DNA of 38,424 nt from Bacillus sp. V3-13 (lineage in GTDB: Bacteria; Bacillota; Bacilli; Bacillales; Cytobacillaceae). Location of the stretch: contig NZ_PGUZ01000074.1 of the NCBI RefSeq assembly GCF_002860165.1, positions 1 through 38,424 on the forward strand. The letters are read 5' to 3'. Positions 8,397-18,468 of this stretch are shown piece after piece (the stretch's first letter is position 1; each line of letters opens with the position of its first letter). The notes beneath the pieces are model-generated. The model did not search any database. It worked only from the letters and a program-made list of their open reading frames with translations, and had not been told where the DNA came from. The position numbers were made by a program, and so were the translations under genes.

Positions 8397-9607
8397 CTGT
8401 TCACCTCCGAAAACGCCTCAGTAAACTGGCCATTATGAATCATCACTACACGGACTCCCCTGGCCGTTGCAGCTGCTTTTAATGAGAGTTCATTGTGGGA
8501 AGGGGATTCTTTTTCATTCTTTATTAAAAATAACACAACAGAGCTCCTCCGCTGGACAAAATAGCCGGCTCTTTCAATCAGCGGTTTTGTCAGCTGGGAA
8601 GTCACGAGCATGATGGTCACATTTTGCTGGGTTAAAAAGGTCTCCGTTTCCAGGACGCGGTCCAGCATGACCGGACTTGCATCCCTTACTTTGGCAAGAT
8701 GAAAAAAAAGCTGCTGTTGCTGGACCTCACCGCCGCGAATCGAAAAAGCTGCCCGTTCATCACTGGAGGATAACAGGCCTGCCTGGGCACCTTTGCGGAG
8801 AATTGCCCGAATAATTGACGCGGTAAACGAGACAATAACTTCAAATCTTCCTTCAGGTGCGCAATCCATCATAATATAAACATCATCCGATTGCCGCTGT
8901 TCGAATTGTTTGGTCATAATATCATTCCGCTTTGCCGTCGCTTTCCAATTGATCCATGAAAAGCGATCGCCGGGCTGGTATTCGCGAATGCCGATGGCCA
9001 TCGACGTATCCCGCTGCACCCTTTCCTTCGATGCCGTCATTCCCTGGTCGTAATGGTTTTCCAGAGGACGATATATCAGCTCTTCAAAGGCCGGGTAAAC
9101 AATTACTTTATCCTCGGCCGCAATTCGCTTTTCTTTTTCAATCAAACCAAGCGGATCGCCGGTTTTGACCCGAATGGCTGTTAACACATGTTCGCCCCTC
9201 GGCAGATCATCAATCGTATAGCGAAACGATAGCTTTTTCCTGAAGCCCGGTGTTAAAAAAGCCTTCGCCTGTTTCTGCTGGCGGGAAAAAGCCAATGGCT
9301 CACCAAAACAATCCTCAAGGACCAGATAAAACAAAGGGAATGCAAATCTTCTCGACAGGCGCACTTCGGCCTTCAATGTTTCACCTGAATTAAATTCATT
9401 CTTTACAAGTACCCTTTCTACTTCGATATCAGTAAGTGAGTAGAAGGCCAGGGCCAGGCCATAGAAAGCAAAGGGAAGAAAACTATAAAACAGAAACCAG
9501 CTGACAAATCCACCTTGAAACATTGCGTATGAAAAAGTGAGAATGACTAAAAACAATAAAACGATCAGCTTCCAAACGCTTTGCAGGTGAGCCCATTGAT
9601 TTTTCAT
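8393..9607 (-). CDS. DUF58 family protein
   Basis: 404 residues with two hydrophobic N-terminal helices (about 14-60), then a beta-rich region and the DUF58 signature REYQPGDRFSWINWKATAKRN near residue 210, followed by a von Willebrand A-like fold with DVYIMMDCAPEG. DUF58 proteins are typical partners of MoxR ATPases and are thought to be handled by them in a chaperone-like way. It starts one base after the moxR stop and overlaps the transglutaminase gene by four bases, so the three are one operon. Confidence 0.88.
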   Translation of the reverse strand: MKNQWAHLQSVWKLIVLLFLVILTFSYAMFQGGFVSWFLFYSFLPFAFYGLALAFYSLTDIEVERVLVKNEFNSGETLKAEVRLSRRFAFPLFYLVLEDCFGEPLAFSRQQKQAKAFLTPGFRKKLSFRYTIDDLPRGEHVLTAIRVKTGDPLGLIEKEKRIAAEDKVIVYPAFEELIYRPLENHYDQGMTASKERVQRDTSMAIGIREYQPGDRFSWINWKATAKRNDIMTKQFEQRQSDDVYIMMDCAPEGRFEVIVSFTASIIRAILRKGAQAGLLSSSDERAAFSIRGGEVQQQQLFFHLAKVRDASPVMLDRVLETETFLTQQNVTIMLVTSQLTKPLIERAGYFVQRRSSVVLFLIKNEKESPSHNELSLKAAATARGVRVVMIHNGQFTEAFSEVNR

Positions 9608-9608
9608 G

Positions 9609-10565
9609 CTACTTCACGAGCCTTTGTACAGGAACAGGCACCCTTGCCAGCACCCGGTTAATGATTTCTTCAGGGGAAATCCCTTCAAATTTTGCTTCCG
9701 ATTTTAAAATAAGCCGGTGGGCAAATACATTCGGAGCGAGGTATTGGATATCATCGGGAATCACATAATCCCTGCCATACATAAAGGCAAAAGCCTGCGC
9801 TGCCTTCATTAAAGCAATCGAACCGCGCGGGCTGGCACCAAGATAAACACTTCCATGGTTTCTGGTCCGGTTCGCGATATCGACAATATATCTTTTAATC
9901 GTATCATCCACAAAAACCTCTTTGATTTGCTGCTGTAAATGCCGCAGCTCTTCAAGATCGACAACCGGCTCCAATTCTTCAATCGGCGGCACCTTTTGTG
10001 CCCGATTAAGCACTTCCATTTCCTCATCGATTTCCGGATAGCCCATCTTCATTTTTAACAGGAAACGGTCGAGCTGCGCCTCAGGAAGCGGATATGTCCC
10101 CTCATACTCAATCGGGTTTTGCGTCGCCATAACAAAAAACGGCCGCTCAAGCTTATGGGTCACTCCATCAATGGTAACACTGCCTTCCTCCATCCCCTCG
10201 AGCAAAGCAGATTGGGTTTTCGGAGAAGTACGATTGATTTCATCGGCAAGAATAATATTTCCCATAATCGGGCCAGGCCTGAACTGGAATTCAAGCTCTT
10301 TAGGATTATAGATAGATACTCCGGTCACATCGGAAGGCAATAAATCAGGGGTAAATTGGATCCGTTTAAAGTTGGCACTTACCGATTTCGCGATCGCCCT
10401 GACCATCATCGTTTTTCCCACTCCGGGAACATCTTCGAGGAGCACATGGCCCTCAGCCAATAATGCTACCAGACTTAATTCGGCGACATTCCGCTTGCCG
10501 GTCATGACTCTTTCAATATTGCTGATAATCTTTTCAATGGTTGGGTTCATTTGATCTCTTGCCAT
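9609..10565 (-). CDS. MoxR family AAA+ ATPase
   Basis: 318-residue AAA+ ATPase. Walker A is PGVGKT (about residues 46-52), Walker B ILADEINR, sensor 1 in FVMATQNPIEYEGTYPLPEAQLDRF, and the sensor 2 region includes LGASPRGSIALMKAAQAFA, all characteristic of MoxR. The ATG at 10565 follows AGGAGG with good spacing. MoxR proteins act as chaperone-like ATPases for vWA or DUF58 partners. The next two genes supply such a partner and a membrane transglutaminase. Confidence 0.9.
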   Translation of the reverse strand: MARDQMNPTIEKIISNIERVMTGKRNVAELSLVALLAEGHVLLEDVPGVGKTMMVRAIAKSVSANFKRIQFTPDLLPSDVTGVSIYNPKELEFQFRPGPIMGNIILADEINRTSPKTQSALLEGMEEGSVTIDGVTHKLERPFFVMATQNPIEYEGTYPLPEAQLDRFLLKMKMGYPEIDEEMEVLNRAQKVPPIEELEPVVDLEELRHLQQQIKEVFVDDTIKRYIVDIANRTRNHGSVYLGASPRGSIALMKAAQAFAFMYGRDYVIPDDIQYLAPNVFAHRLILKSEAKFEGISPEEIINRVLARVPVPVQRLVK

Positions 10566-10723
10566 TGTTTCCCTCCTGGATCTCCCTATAAATTATCTCC
10601 CCTTCATCCGAAAAGGAAGTTCACTGCTCATAAAAACTGTCTATTCTTATATTCTTTAAATTCTGTAAAATTCCTGTAACAAAAAAGTAGGAATCGGGGA
10701 AAATACCGTTAATTAGACAAAAA

Positions 10724-10756
10724 TCCCCATGATTACATAGACGTTAATCACGGGGA
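10724..10756 (-). terminator. Second terminator-like hairpin after essA
   Basis: TCCCC-TGATTA pairs with TAATCA-GGGGA, and the minus strand continues ATTTTTG. It lies behind the stronger hairpin at 10799-10837, giving a tandem stop between the T7SS operon and moxR. The remaining bases between moxR and essA show no gene and no promoter I would defend. Confidence 0.6.
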
Positions 10757-10798
10757 AAAAGTTTCGTATCATTCACTTTAAAATTTTTCCATTGCATC

Positions 10799-10837
10799 AA
10801 AAAGCCCACCTGATCACTGTAGCAGGCGGGCTTTTTT
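10799..10837 (-). terminator. Terminator of the T7SS operon
   Basis: On the minus strand GCCCGCCTG and CAGGTGGGC form a 9-bp stem (one G-U pair) followed by TTTTT, about 30 bases after the essA stop. The single non-Watson-Crick position is a G-U pair only in the minus-strand RNA, which supports that orientation. Confidence 0.85.
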
Positions 10838-10866
10838 TCGTGTTACTTAAGACAAGTTTTTATCAA

Positions 10867-11349
10867 TCATTGCCTCTTGCCTTGTGCCATTTTCGGAATG
10901 AGCAAGACAAGCATGACGATGATTCCAACTGCAAGCAAGCCAATATATAAAATCATGAGCCTGGAATTATCGTTTGTGTTATTTTCTGTATTCTCAGACA
11001 CTTCAAATTTGTTGTTATGATCCATATCCGAAAAAAGCTTTAACCGTTCTGCAGTCGCGGTGATCGTATTAGTGGTTTTGCCCTCCCCGATAAACAGCTG
11101 ATCTTTTACACTGTCCAGTGGATTCGATTTTTGTTTTTCAAAGGTCAAACCTTTTTGCTCCTCTGGAATAGCTTTCTTATTGTCATAAAGAGAATCCTCA
11201 TGTAAGAAATTAGTGTTTTCATCAAATTCTTTTTTTTCATAAGTATTGGGCGTTAAAGTATCAATATCGGGACTGGCCCCCGCTGAATTTCCGTTTAAGA
11301 AAATGGCAGCGGGGAGCATTAAAGCGATAATAAAGCTTTTAAGCTTCAT
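10867..11349 (-). CDS. essA: T7SS component EssA (YueC-like)
   Basis: 160-residue protein, with the start taken at the ATG at 11349 (MKLKSFIIALMLP) because it gives a clean signal-type helix. An upstream in-frame start at 11382 would bury that helix. A hydrophobic N-terminus, an extracytoplasmic middle and a C-terminal membrane helix (LMILYIGLLAVGIIVMLVLLIP) fit the EssA/YueC family. It is the last gene of the locus and overlaps esaA by 11 bases. EssA is a required but poorly understood membrane part of the T7SSb machine. The family call depends partly on position. Confidence 0.8.
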   Translation of the reverse strand: MKLKSFIIALMLPAAIFLNGNSAGASPDIDTLTPNTYEKKEFDENTNFLHEDSLYDNKKAIPEEQKGLTFEKQKSNPLDSVKDQLFIGEGKTTNTITATAERLKLFSDMDHNNKFEVSENTENNTNDNSRLMILYIGLLAVGIIVMLVLLIPKMAQGKRQ

Positions 11350-13969
11350 GTGCCTCTTCCCCTTCCTTATGAGCCCGTGCATTCTTCAGTGCATTGAACG
11401 CGAGCGGTATGATGGAAAGGAAAAGAATGATCGCTGTTAAGACGATAACAGCCGGTGTGAACAGTGAACTTGTACCGTATTGAATCGACATATAAACCTT
11501 TGACATTTGGTCTTCATACTGAAAGTTTGGAGCAGCTAGAGCAAGCAGCGGTGTGATGAAGAATGCAACAAGCGCTACACTTGCAACCCAGCCAATTAAA
11601 TTTCCTATTTTAAAGCTGACCAGCACGAGAGTCGAAGCAGCAGCCAAAAGAAGGATCGTAAATATCGACCATTCAATCGCCCGGGTTTCGCCTAGTGGAT
11701 AGATATTTAAGCCAAATAAGCTAATAATCAAACCGACGATTAAATTTAATAACACAAACATCGAGCCTTGAACCAGCATGGAAGCCCCTTTGAAGTAGTA
11801 GCTGAAATAACCGATTAACAGGCTGCTCAATAACACAATCGCCAAAATGACAACTGGCGGAACTTTCTTTTCTTCTTCCTCTTTCGAAGTTCCATCCCCG
11901 CTGATTTGCAGCGGTTGCGACAAATATTCATAAACCGGGCCATTTTGCTGGCCGTCCACATAGGCGTTGCCAAGAACGCTGAAGATATCATCACGGAACA
12001 ATTGAGTCGTGGCGACATTTGTGCCCCATTTTTCGTTCAGCGTATCTGCATCCTTCTGGACATTTTGGACCTGGGTTTGCAGTTCGTCCGTATAAGCGAC
12101 GATATTGCCCTGGCTCTCACCTAATGAGGTCATTAACTCATTGATCCTCAGCACTTCCTCGCTAATGCTTTTCTGGCTTGAAACTACAACTGTGCCATCT
12201 GCTCCTTTTTCAGGTGTTGGCACGTTTCGGGTTAACAGATGCGCAGGGTTCTGAATTTGCTTTAACACAGAATTGGCAGTTTCTTCGATTGATTTTAGGT
12301 CATCTTGGACTATTTTTTGTTCTTTATCTAGGTTTGTACGGTATTCTGTAATGAATGCTTGTAATGTACCTTCTAAAGCAGTCATATCTGCTTCTGTAGA
12401 AGGTAGATCTGTGTTTAGAGTTTCCCAAGCTTTTTGCTCATCAGGATTCATTGCAATTATTTTATTAATATCATTTAAGAATTGTAATTTATTTTCACTG
12501 TTATCATAAAGCATGCCTTTTAAGGTAGATTCATACTGTTCCAGAAGCGAATAATATTTTAGATTTTTTACCAGATCATTATTATTAATAGTAATCCCAA
12601 ATATATTTGATAAATTATTATTCGCAGGTAAATTTTCTAACCCAAGAATTAGTTGCTCCTTATTCTCTACAATTGGTTTTAGAGGATTATTATCTCCTGT
12701 ATTCTTAGTTTCTAAATTAGTTTTTAATATATTTATTCGAGAAGCCCAATCGCCTAAATCCTCTATAATCTGGGTTTCTGGTTCAGGCTCTTGTTCAAGG
12801 GATGTTTTTAAAGCAATCACTTCATCATGAATTTTTGTAAGTTCAGCTAATTCAGCCTGTAAATCTAAGATTGACTCAGGATTACCATCTCCAGAACTAC
12901 TATTCAGTTCACCTTTTATTTGCATAAGTTCAGCTTCAAGTTGCTTTAATTTTATTGAATCTTGTGAATTAATATAGGCTACTAACTGATTAGGTTGTTC
13001 TTTGACCTGTTCAGAACGAGATAAAGACAGATTTTTTATCATCTCATTGTTCTCTTTGATATCTTCACCAATCTCTCCCAAATCTACAGAGATTTTTTGG
13101 GTACTCTGCTCAAATAGTTGTTTTGATCTTCCAGTTGAATCACTTTGAGTGGTACTGGCATTTTGAATGCTAGTTACATTTTCATCCTGCGCTTTCTGCA
13201 AAGTCTGCTGCTGCAATTCCTGATACTCCTGATAGTCCTCTACATACTTCACAAAAGCCGCAAGACTCTGCTCAAATTGTTTTACGTTGTTCTCCCGCTG
13301 CGGTGACGAAGCTACTGTTGATCTCATCGTGGATTGAATGCTTTCGAGCATGCTTCTTTGTTGCTCTATTTCGCCGGCGAGGCTTTGTGAGCTTGGTTTA
13401 TAGAAAGCGAGCATCGCATTCTGGAAGTCGATTTCTTTCTGCAGGATTTCGTCAAATTTACTCCGGACATTTTCCAGGTCTTGAGAGACATACGCCCAGT
13501 ATAAAGTGGAAATTTTTCCGTTTACACGGGTTGTTGCCTGCTCAATTTCACGCAGCACTTTTTCACGATTGAAAACATTTAGTTGATCCTGGACCGTATA
13601 CTCGAACTTCGCCTTAACAGGCTGCTGGTCTTCATAGGTCATGATATTCCTTGAAAAATCTGATGGAATAAAGACGACTGCATCGTACTTTGTACTTTCC
13701 AATCCATTCACAGCAGCACTCCGGCTGAGGACTGTCCATTTGTAATCCGAATCTTCTGCGAGAATATTGGAGAACTCTTTGCCGAATTCCAATGATCTGT
13801 CCTCTTTATCTGCACCGGTATCTTCATTTACAACGGCAATTGTCCTTGTTGCATTGGCCCTTTCCTGCAATTCGTTGTCACCGACAGAACCAAAGAAAAC
13901 GGCCGGTGTCGAAAAAATGAGGAAAACAACAACAATCATTTTCACAATGTATTTCGTTTTCCACGTCAT
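11339..13969 (-). CDS. esaA: T7SS component EsaA (YueB-like)
   Basis: 876 residues: one N-terminal membrane helix (about 9-27), a large extracytoplasmic coiled-coil-rich region, then five hydrophobic helices in the last ~170 residues (from VPPVVILAIVLL to the C-terminus). This is the EsaA/YueB layout. B. subtilis YueB, roughly 200 residues longer, is the receptor of phage SPP1 and its ectodomain projects through the cell wall. The ATG overlaps the essC stop (ATGA type) and is preceded by AAGGAAGG. The central ectodomain (about residues 280-560, bases 12280-13130) is far more AT-rich than both flanks, which suggests a recombined or fast-evolving segment. Confidence 0.88.
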   Translation of the reverse strand: MTWKTKYIVKMIVVVFLIFSTPAVFFGSVGDNELQERANATRTIAVVNEDTGADKEDRSLEFGKEFSNILAEDSDYKWTVLSRSAAVNGLESTKYDAVVFIPSDFSRNIMTYEDQQPVKAKFEYTVQDQLNVFNREKVLREIEQATTRVNGKISTLYWAYVSQDLENVRSKFDEILQKEIDFQNAMLAFYKPSSQSLAGEIEQQRSMLESIQSTMRSTVASSPQRENNVKQFEQSLAAFVKYVEDYQEYQELQQQTLQKAQDENVTSIQNASTTQSDSTGRSKQLFEQSTQKISVDLGEIGEDIKENNEMIKNLSLSRSEQVKEQPNQLVAYINSQDSIKLKQLEAELMQIKGELNSSSGDGNPESILDLQAELAELTKIHDEVIALKTSLEQEPEPETQIIEDLGDWASRINILKTNLETKNTGDNNPLKPIVENKEQLILGLENLPANNNLSNIFGITINNNDLVKNLKYYSLLEQYESTLKGMLYDNSENKLQFLNDINKIIAMNPDEQKAWETLNTDLPSTEADMTALEGTLQAFITEYRTNLDKEQKIVQDDLKSIEETANSVLKQIQNPAHLLTRNVPTPEKGADGTVVVSSQKSISEEVLRINELMTSLGESQGNIVAYTDELQTQVQNVQKDADTLNEKWGTNVATTQLFRDDIFSVLGNAYVDGQQNGPVYEYLSQPLQISGDGTSKEEEEKKVPPVVILAIVLLSSLLIGYFSYYFKGASMLVQGSMFVLLNLIVGLIISLFGLNIYPLGETRAIEWSIFTILLLAAASTLVLVSFKIGNLIGWVASVALVAFFITPLLALAAPNFQYEDQMSKVYMSIQYGTSSLFTPAVIVLTAIILFLSIIPLAFNALKNARAHKEGEEAHEA

Positions 13970-16900
13970 GTATAGACCTTCCTTTCAGTGGCACATAGCG
14001 GAATTTGGATTTTGATTTCCTTCCCATTGATTACGTAATATCCATAGCCCGGGTGTATTTCTTCTTCTTTGCGCTCATAAGGAAGCGTAAAAAGAGTTTG
14101 TTCTGATTTCTTCATCAAAATAACGGCCTGGCGGATCTGCTTTATTTCTGACGTTAAGGAATCATAGCCTTTTGACAGGTCATTATTGCTTCCGGCCACC
14201 AAAACATTAAACCCAAGATGGCTGTAATTTTTCATGAGGCTGGCGATTTTATCCTGTAACTGGCTGTCCAATATTTGCGAGAATCGCGCATAACCATCGA
14301 CCGCGAGTATAATTGGCGCAAAGTCCATATTCACACTGCCGTGCTGGATTCTTTCAAGATAGTCTCTTTCCCTATTCGATACAATCTGCTCAACACTGCC
14401 AAGCCAATCGGAAATATCCTCCTTTGATTCTATATAAACGACGTTTTCTTCGTCCATATAAGCGGATAGCCCCCGGTCAAACGAGTCAAAAATTCCAATC
14501 GGTTCAATGCCCTGAAGCAAGGCTGTATTTAAAATAACCTTCAGGACATTTGTCTTTCCTTTTTGCGCCTGGCCGACAATCAACCCATGCTTATTTTTCA
14601 CAAAATTCATGTAGACAGGCTTGACGAACTCTTCATCGAGGCCGATCGGGATCATTCCCGGCTGTTTCATGCCATCTGTATATTGGGCAAAGTTAATCAT
14701 CGTCAATTCAGATGGAAGCATTGGAACCGCCTCAGGAACTTTTAACCCTTCATATTTTTCTTTTATTAACTGAATATCGTGTCTAATTGTGTCCAATAGT
14801 TCATAGTCATCCGCGCCATCTGCCGGCAAAAATACCTGTGAAAAGAAAGTTTCTTCTTGTTTAATAATCGCCCTTCCCGGTATTGGTTCTGGTGCAAACG
14901 GCACTCTTCCCAAGATCGTGTAGGCTTCAGTATTGTCCATCAAATAGTGAACGATTTTAGTTTTTAAATTGTTCATCAACGATTGACGAATCGAGTTAAT
15001 TCTTGTCGCAGTAAAAATCATGTACACTCCCAGCGACTGCCCATCCCTGGCAAACTGATTGATTTGCGTTTCGAGGTCCTGCATCTCTTCTTTGATGAGA
15101 TCAAAATTATCAATCGTAATAAACAGGAGCGGAAGCTTGTCGGCGCCGAGCGAGTTATACATTTTAATGCTGCTGACTTCCCGCTGCTGAAACAACTGTT
15201 TTCTGCGCGCTATTTCCTCTCTTAATATCCTCATGAACTTCTCTATTTTCCGTTCATCATCGATTAAGAAAAAGTCTGCAGTGTGTGGCAGCTGCTTTAA
15301 TGGCAGGAGTGCTCCATTTCCAAAATCGAATACATAGTAATAAACATCTTCAGGGCTGTAGCGCTCTGCGATACTGAGCAGAAGGGTCATGGCTGTATGC
15401 GATTTCCCGTAACCGGAAGAACCAAAAATCCCGATGTTTCCATCGTCCATGACTTCGTATCCATAAGGTGTCTGGCTTTGTTTTTCCGGCTCGTCGATTA
15501 AGGCAAAGTAAATCTCGCGCTCATTGTCAGAAGTATACTTTCTCCGGGACAGACGGTTTGCAAGCGGCGGCAGCCAAGGGCTGCTCAGCTTTTCAATGCC
15601 CATTTCCTTTTGCACTGTTTCGATCTGATCAACAATCGCTTCTATCTCCGTTTGCCCTTCTTTTTTCTTTCTCTCATGTGTGGACACGTCCGAAAGCGGA
15701 ATCAAGCCAAGGTCGGTGACGATCGCCACCTCATCTTCTGTTTCGGAAGTGTCTTCAAGATACTTGGCGCCACTCCAAGCCGACTGGAAAAGCTCATAAA
15801 TTTCGTTATTGCCGACCTGGAGATAGCCTCTGCCAGTCACGGTGATCGAAGCCGCATCGCCGTTCTTGAGGATTTCCCGGCTGTCCTCGACATTCTGAAC
15901 CTTCAATGCGACCCGAAAGCGGGCATTGCTCCAAATCTGCTCATCAATGACACCGCCCGGTTTCTGCGTAGCCAAAATTAAATGGACTCCGAGGCTTCGG
16001 CCGATACGCGCCGCACTGACAAGCTCCCTGATGAATTCAGGCTCTTCACTTTTTAATTCGGCAAATTCATCCGAAATCAAGAACAGGTGCGGAAGTGGTT
16101 CCTCAGCAAGATTTTGTTTATATAAATCTGTATAGTCATTAATATGATTGACCTGGTATCTATCAAACAAGCGCTGGCGCTTTCTCAACTCGCTTTTGAT
16201 CGAGGCGAGCGCTCGTGAGCTGAAGTTTTTACTGCCTTCAATATTGGTAATCGTCCCAAGCAAGTGGGGCATGTTTTTAAAAGGCTGCGCCATGCCTCCC
16301 CCTTTATAATCAATCAATAAAAATGCGACTTCATGGGGATGAAAGTGAACGGCCAGAGACAATATGTATGTTTGCAGAAGTTCACTTTTCCCCGATCCGG
16401 TTGTTCCGGCGAGAAGTCCATGCGGGCCATGGGCTTTTTCATGAAGATTTAGTTCAACGACATCTTCTTTCCCTTTTAGCCCAATTGGGACAGCCAATGA
16501 TTTAGCCGATTCCATCGTTAACCAATTTTGTGTGATCGGCAGCTGCTCGACTTCTTTTATGTTCAGCATTTCCAGGAAAGAAACGCTGCCCGGAATCGAA
16601 TTGGTCATCCCAACTTGATGATCCAGCGTTCTCATCATCCGTGCAAAAGCTTCATTGCCTTTTCGCTGGTGGGAATCGAGCCGGAAAGGAATCGACACAG
16701 CTTTTTTCTGCTGGATTAAAATATCCCCCTCCCTGTCATTGATGTATCTGACAAGAGTTTGGATATTCTCGGTCAAGCTCTCTTTTGAATCGGCGGCAAA
16801 AATAACCGAAATTCCCAGATGCGTATGCTTTCCTTCCAAATATTCGAGAATGACATGGTCGGCAATTAACTGCTGGTTGGTGATAATAAAGACGAGATGC

Positions 16901-18444
16901 GGAGAAAATCTTGTTTTCTCCTTGTCTTCAACCAGGTCCCTCTCCCGAAGAATTTCGTAAATGGACGAAAGCAATTGGTCACGGGTTTGCTCATTGTAAA
17001 TCAAGCCTTTCGCATGGATATGAGGCAGCTGGAAGTGTGGCAGCCACTTGACCCATTCCCATTCGCTGTACTCTTTTTCATTAAAAATAAACACAAATCT
17101 TAAATCATGATAGCTGTGGAAAAAGGCAAGCTGGCCAATGATCTGGTGAATTTCATTCATCACCACAGCTTCTTTACCAATCAGCCCGATCGATCCCTGT
17201 GATAAATCTGCGACAACCGGAACATTTTTAATTTCCCGGTACACCTTTTCCATCAGCTGCGATTGCTCGAGCAAATCATCAATTTCCCGGTTTGCCAGAT
17301 CCCCGGCGCTCACATTGACCTGGTAGCTGGGTGGTACTGTACCGGTACCAAGCCGGAATTGAAGAAAGTCATGGCTTTCAAGCGAACGCTCCCAAAGCCG
17401 GTCGGAAATCTGTCCGGTCAAGTACTTCATTCTTTCAAAGGATGGAAAATGAAACTTCAGCACCTGCTTCTGTTTTTCGGCTAACTCCTGCAGTTCAGTA
17501 CGCTTGTTTTCAAGATATTGCGTATAAACCCTGCGCCTCCGCTCTTTCCGCTTTTTCTGGGTACTTTTATCCTTAAAGTATTGAACAGTCGACGTGACCA
17601 TTGTTGTCATGAACATAACCATGGAAATAATAATAAATATTCCTCTTGGCTGAATCAGTGCGACAACGCCCATTACAATCAGCATGATTAAAGGAGGCAT
17701 GATAATGAGCCATAAGCCTCTGTTTGTATCATCCGACTCCTGGGCAGGAAAAGACAAAGTCACTTTTTCGTTAGGAAGCTCATAAATCATCCTCGGCGTC
17801 CTTCTGTAAACCGGATACTTTTTGCTCATTTCCGATTGGGGACGGCGAGTTAATGAAAGAGATGTCTCGTAATCTTCCAAACTGTTGATTTCCAACAAGT
17901 CGTCTTCGAGCAGGCGGATCGTCATGAATGGACGAAATAAAATGTCGCCTGTTTCCACTTTTTTATTTTTTGAGATTCTTTGTCCGTTCAAGTAGAGAAT
18001 ACCGTTCCCAGGCTCAACCACCCAACCCGTCCTCGTGTTAACCAGAATAAAAGAATCATCTTCAGCTTTAAGGACGGACCGCTGCGCTTTAAAGACGACC
18101 GTACTCTTTTCATGCGGCGAAAAGGTCAATTCTTGATGACTTCCTATATAATAGGTTTCTGTTTTCTCATCTTCCGCTGTGAAGAAAATCGATAATGTTT
18201 CATGCTGCTCTTTCAGCTGGAACGGTTCTGTGATTGTTGCCTGTCCAATCGGCTTTCCATTTTGCTTAACCGTTAAAACAGCAAGTCCATCGGTCTCGAT
18301 TTCTAGTGGCCCATCTTGAAACGGGAATTCCCTTAAGGTTACCGTTTGTTGAACATCCCGGCCAACGGTGAATAAATGGGGCTGGCCTTTTTTTACCGGG
18401 ACCCGCTGGTAATGTTGATTATAAAACAACCAAATGGTGCTCAA
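13966..18444 (-). CDS. essC: T7SS motor ATPase EssC
   Basis: 1492-residue FtsK/SpoIIIE-type ATPase that energises and selects substrates of the type VII secretion system. The N-terminus holds FHA-like domains (about 1-200). Two membrane helices follow near 245-290 (LIIMPPLIMLIVMGVVALI and the next). Three ATPase domains have P-loops GTTGSGKS (about 681), GSSGYGKS (about 1011) and GQAQKGKT (about 1294). Walker B in domain 1 is LFLISDEFAEL. The start is a TTG at 18444 with a near-perfect AGGAGGTGAT upstream. The extreme C-terminus, which varies between strains and sets effector specificity in S. aureus, follows the third ATPase domain. Confidence 0.95.
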   Translation of the reverse strand: MSTIWLFYNQHYQRVPVKKGQPHLFTVGRDVQQTVTLREFPFQDGPLEIETDGLAVLTVKQNGKPIGQATITEPFQLKEQHETLSIFFTAEDEKTETYYIGSHQELTFSPHEKSTVVFKAQRSVLKAEDDSFILVNTRTGWVVEPGNGILYLNGQRISKNKKVETGDILFRPFMTIRLLEDDLLEINSLEDYETSLSLTRRPQSEMSKKYPVYRRTPRMIYELPNEKVTLSFPAQESDDTNRGLWLIIMPPLIMLIVMGVVALIQPRGIFIIISMVMFMTTMVTSTVQYFKDKSTQKKRKERRRRVYTQYLENKRTELQELAEKQKQVLKFHFPSFERMKYLTGQISDRLWERSLESHDFLQFRLGTGTVPPSYQVNVSAGDLANREIDDLLEQSQLMEKVYREIKNVPVVADLSQGSIGLIGKEAVVMNEIHQIIGQLAFFHSYHDLRFVFIFNEKEYSEWEWVKWLPHFQLPHIHAKGLIYNEQTRDQLLSSIYEILRERDLVEDKEKTRFSPHLVFIITNQQLIADHVILEYLEGKHTHLGISVIFAADSKESLTENIQTLVRYINDREGDILIQQKKAVSIPFRLDSHQRKGNEAFARMMRTLDHQVGMTNSIPGSVSFLEMLNIKEVEQLPITQNWLTMESAKSLAVPIGLKGKEDVVELNLHEKAHGPHGLLAGTTGSGKSELLQTYILSLAVHFHPHEVAFLLIDYKGGGMAQPFKNMPHLLGTITNIEGSKNFSSRALASIKSELRKRQRLFDRYQVNHINDYTDLYKQNLAEEPLPHLFLISDEFAELKSEEPEFIRELVSAARIGRSLGVHLILATQKPGGVIDEQIWSNARFRVALKVQNVEDSREILKNGDAASITVTGRGYLQVGNNEIYELFQSAWSGAKYLEDTSETEDEVAIVTDLGLIPLSDVSTHERKKKEGQTEIEAIVDQIETVQKEMGIEKLSSPWLPPLANRLSRRKYTSDNEREIYFALIDEPEKQSQTPYGYEVMDDGNIGIFGSSGYGKSHTAMTLLLSIAERYSPEDVYYYVFDFGNGALLPLKQLPHTADFFLIDDERKIEKFMRILREEIARRKQLFQQREVSSIKMYNSLGADKLPLLFITIDNFDLIKEEMQDLETQINQFARDGQSLGVYMIFTATRINSIRQSLMNNLKTKIVHYLMDNTEAYTILGRVPFAPEPIPGRAIIKQEETFFSQVFLPADGADDYELLDTIRHDIQLIKEKYEGLKVPEAVPMLPSELTMINFAQYTDGMKQPGMIPIGLDEEFVKPVYMNFVKNKHGLIVGQAQKGKTNVLKVILNTALLQGIEPIGIFDSFDRGLSAYMDEENVVYIESKEDISDWLGSVEQIVSNRERDYLERIQHGSVNMDFAPIILAVDGYARFSQILDSQLQDKIASLMKNYSHLGFNVLVAGSNNDLSKGYDSLTSEIKQIRQAVILMKKSEQTLFTLPYERKEEEIHPGYGYYVINGKEIKIQIPLCATERKVYT

Positions 18445-18468
18445 GCTATCACCTCCTGTAGAATCAAG

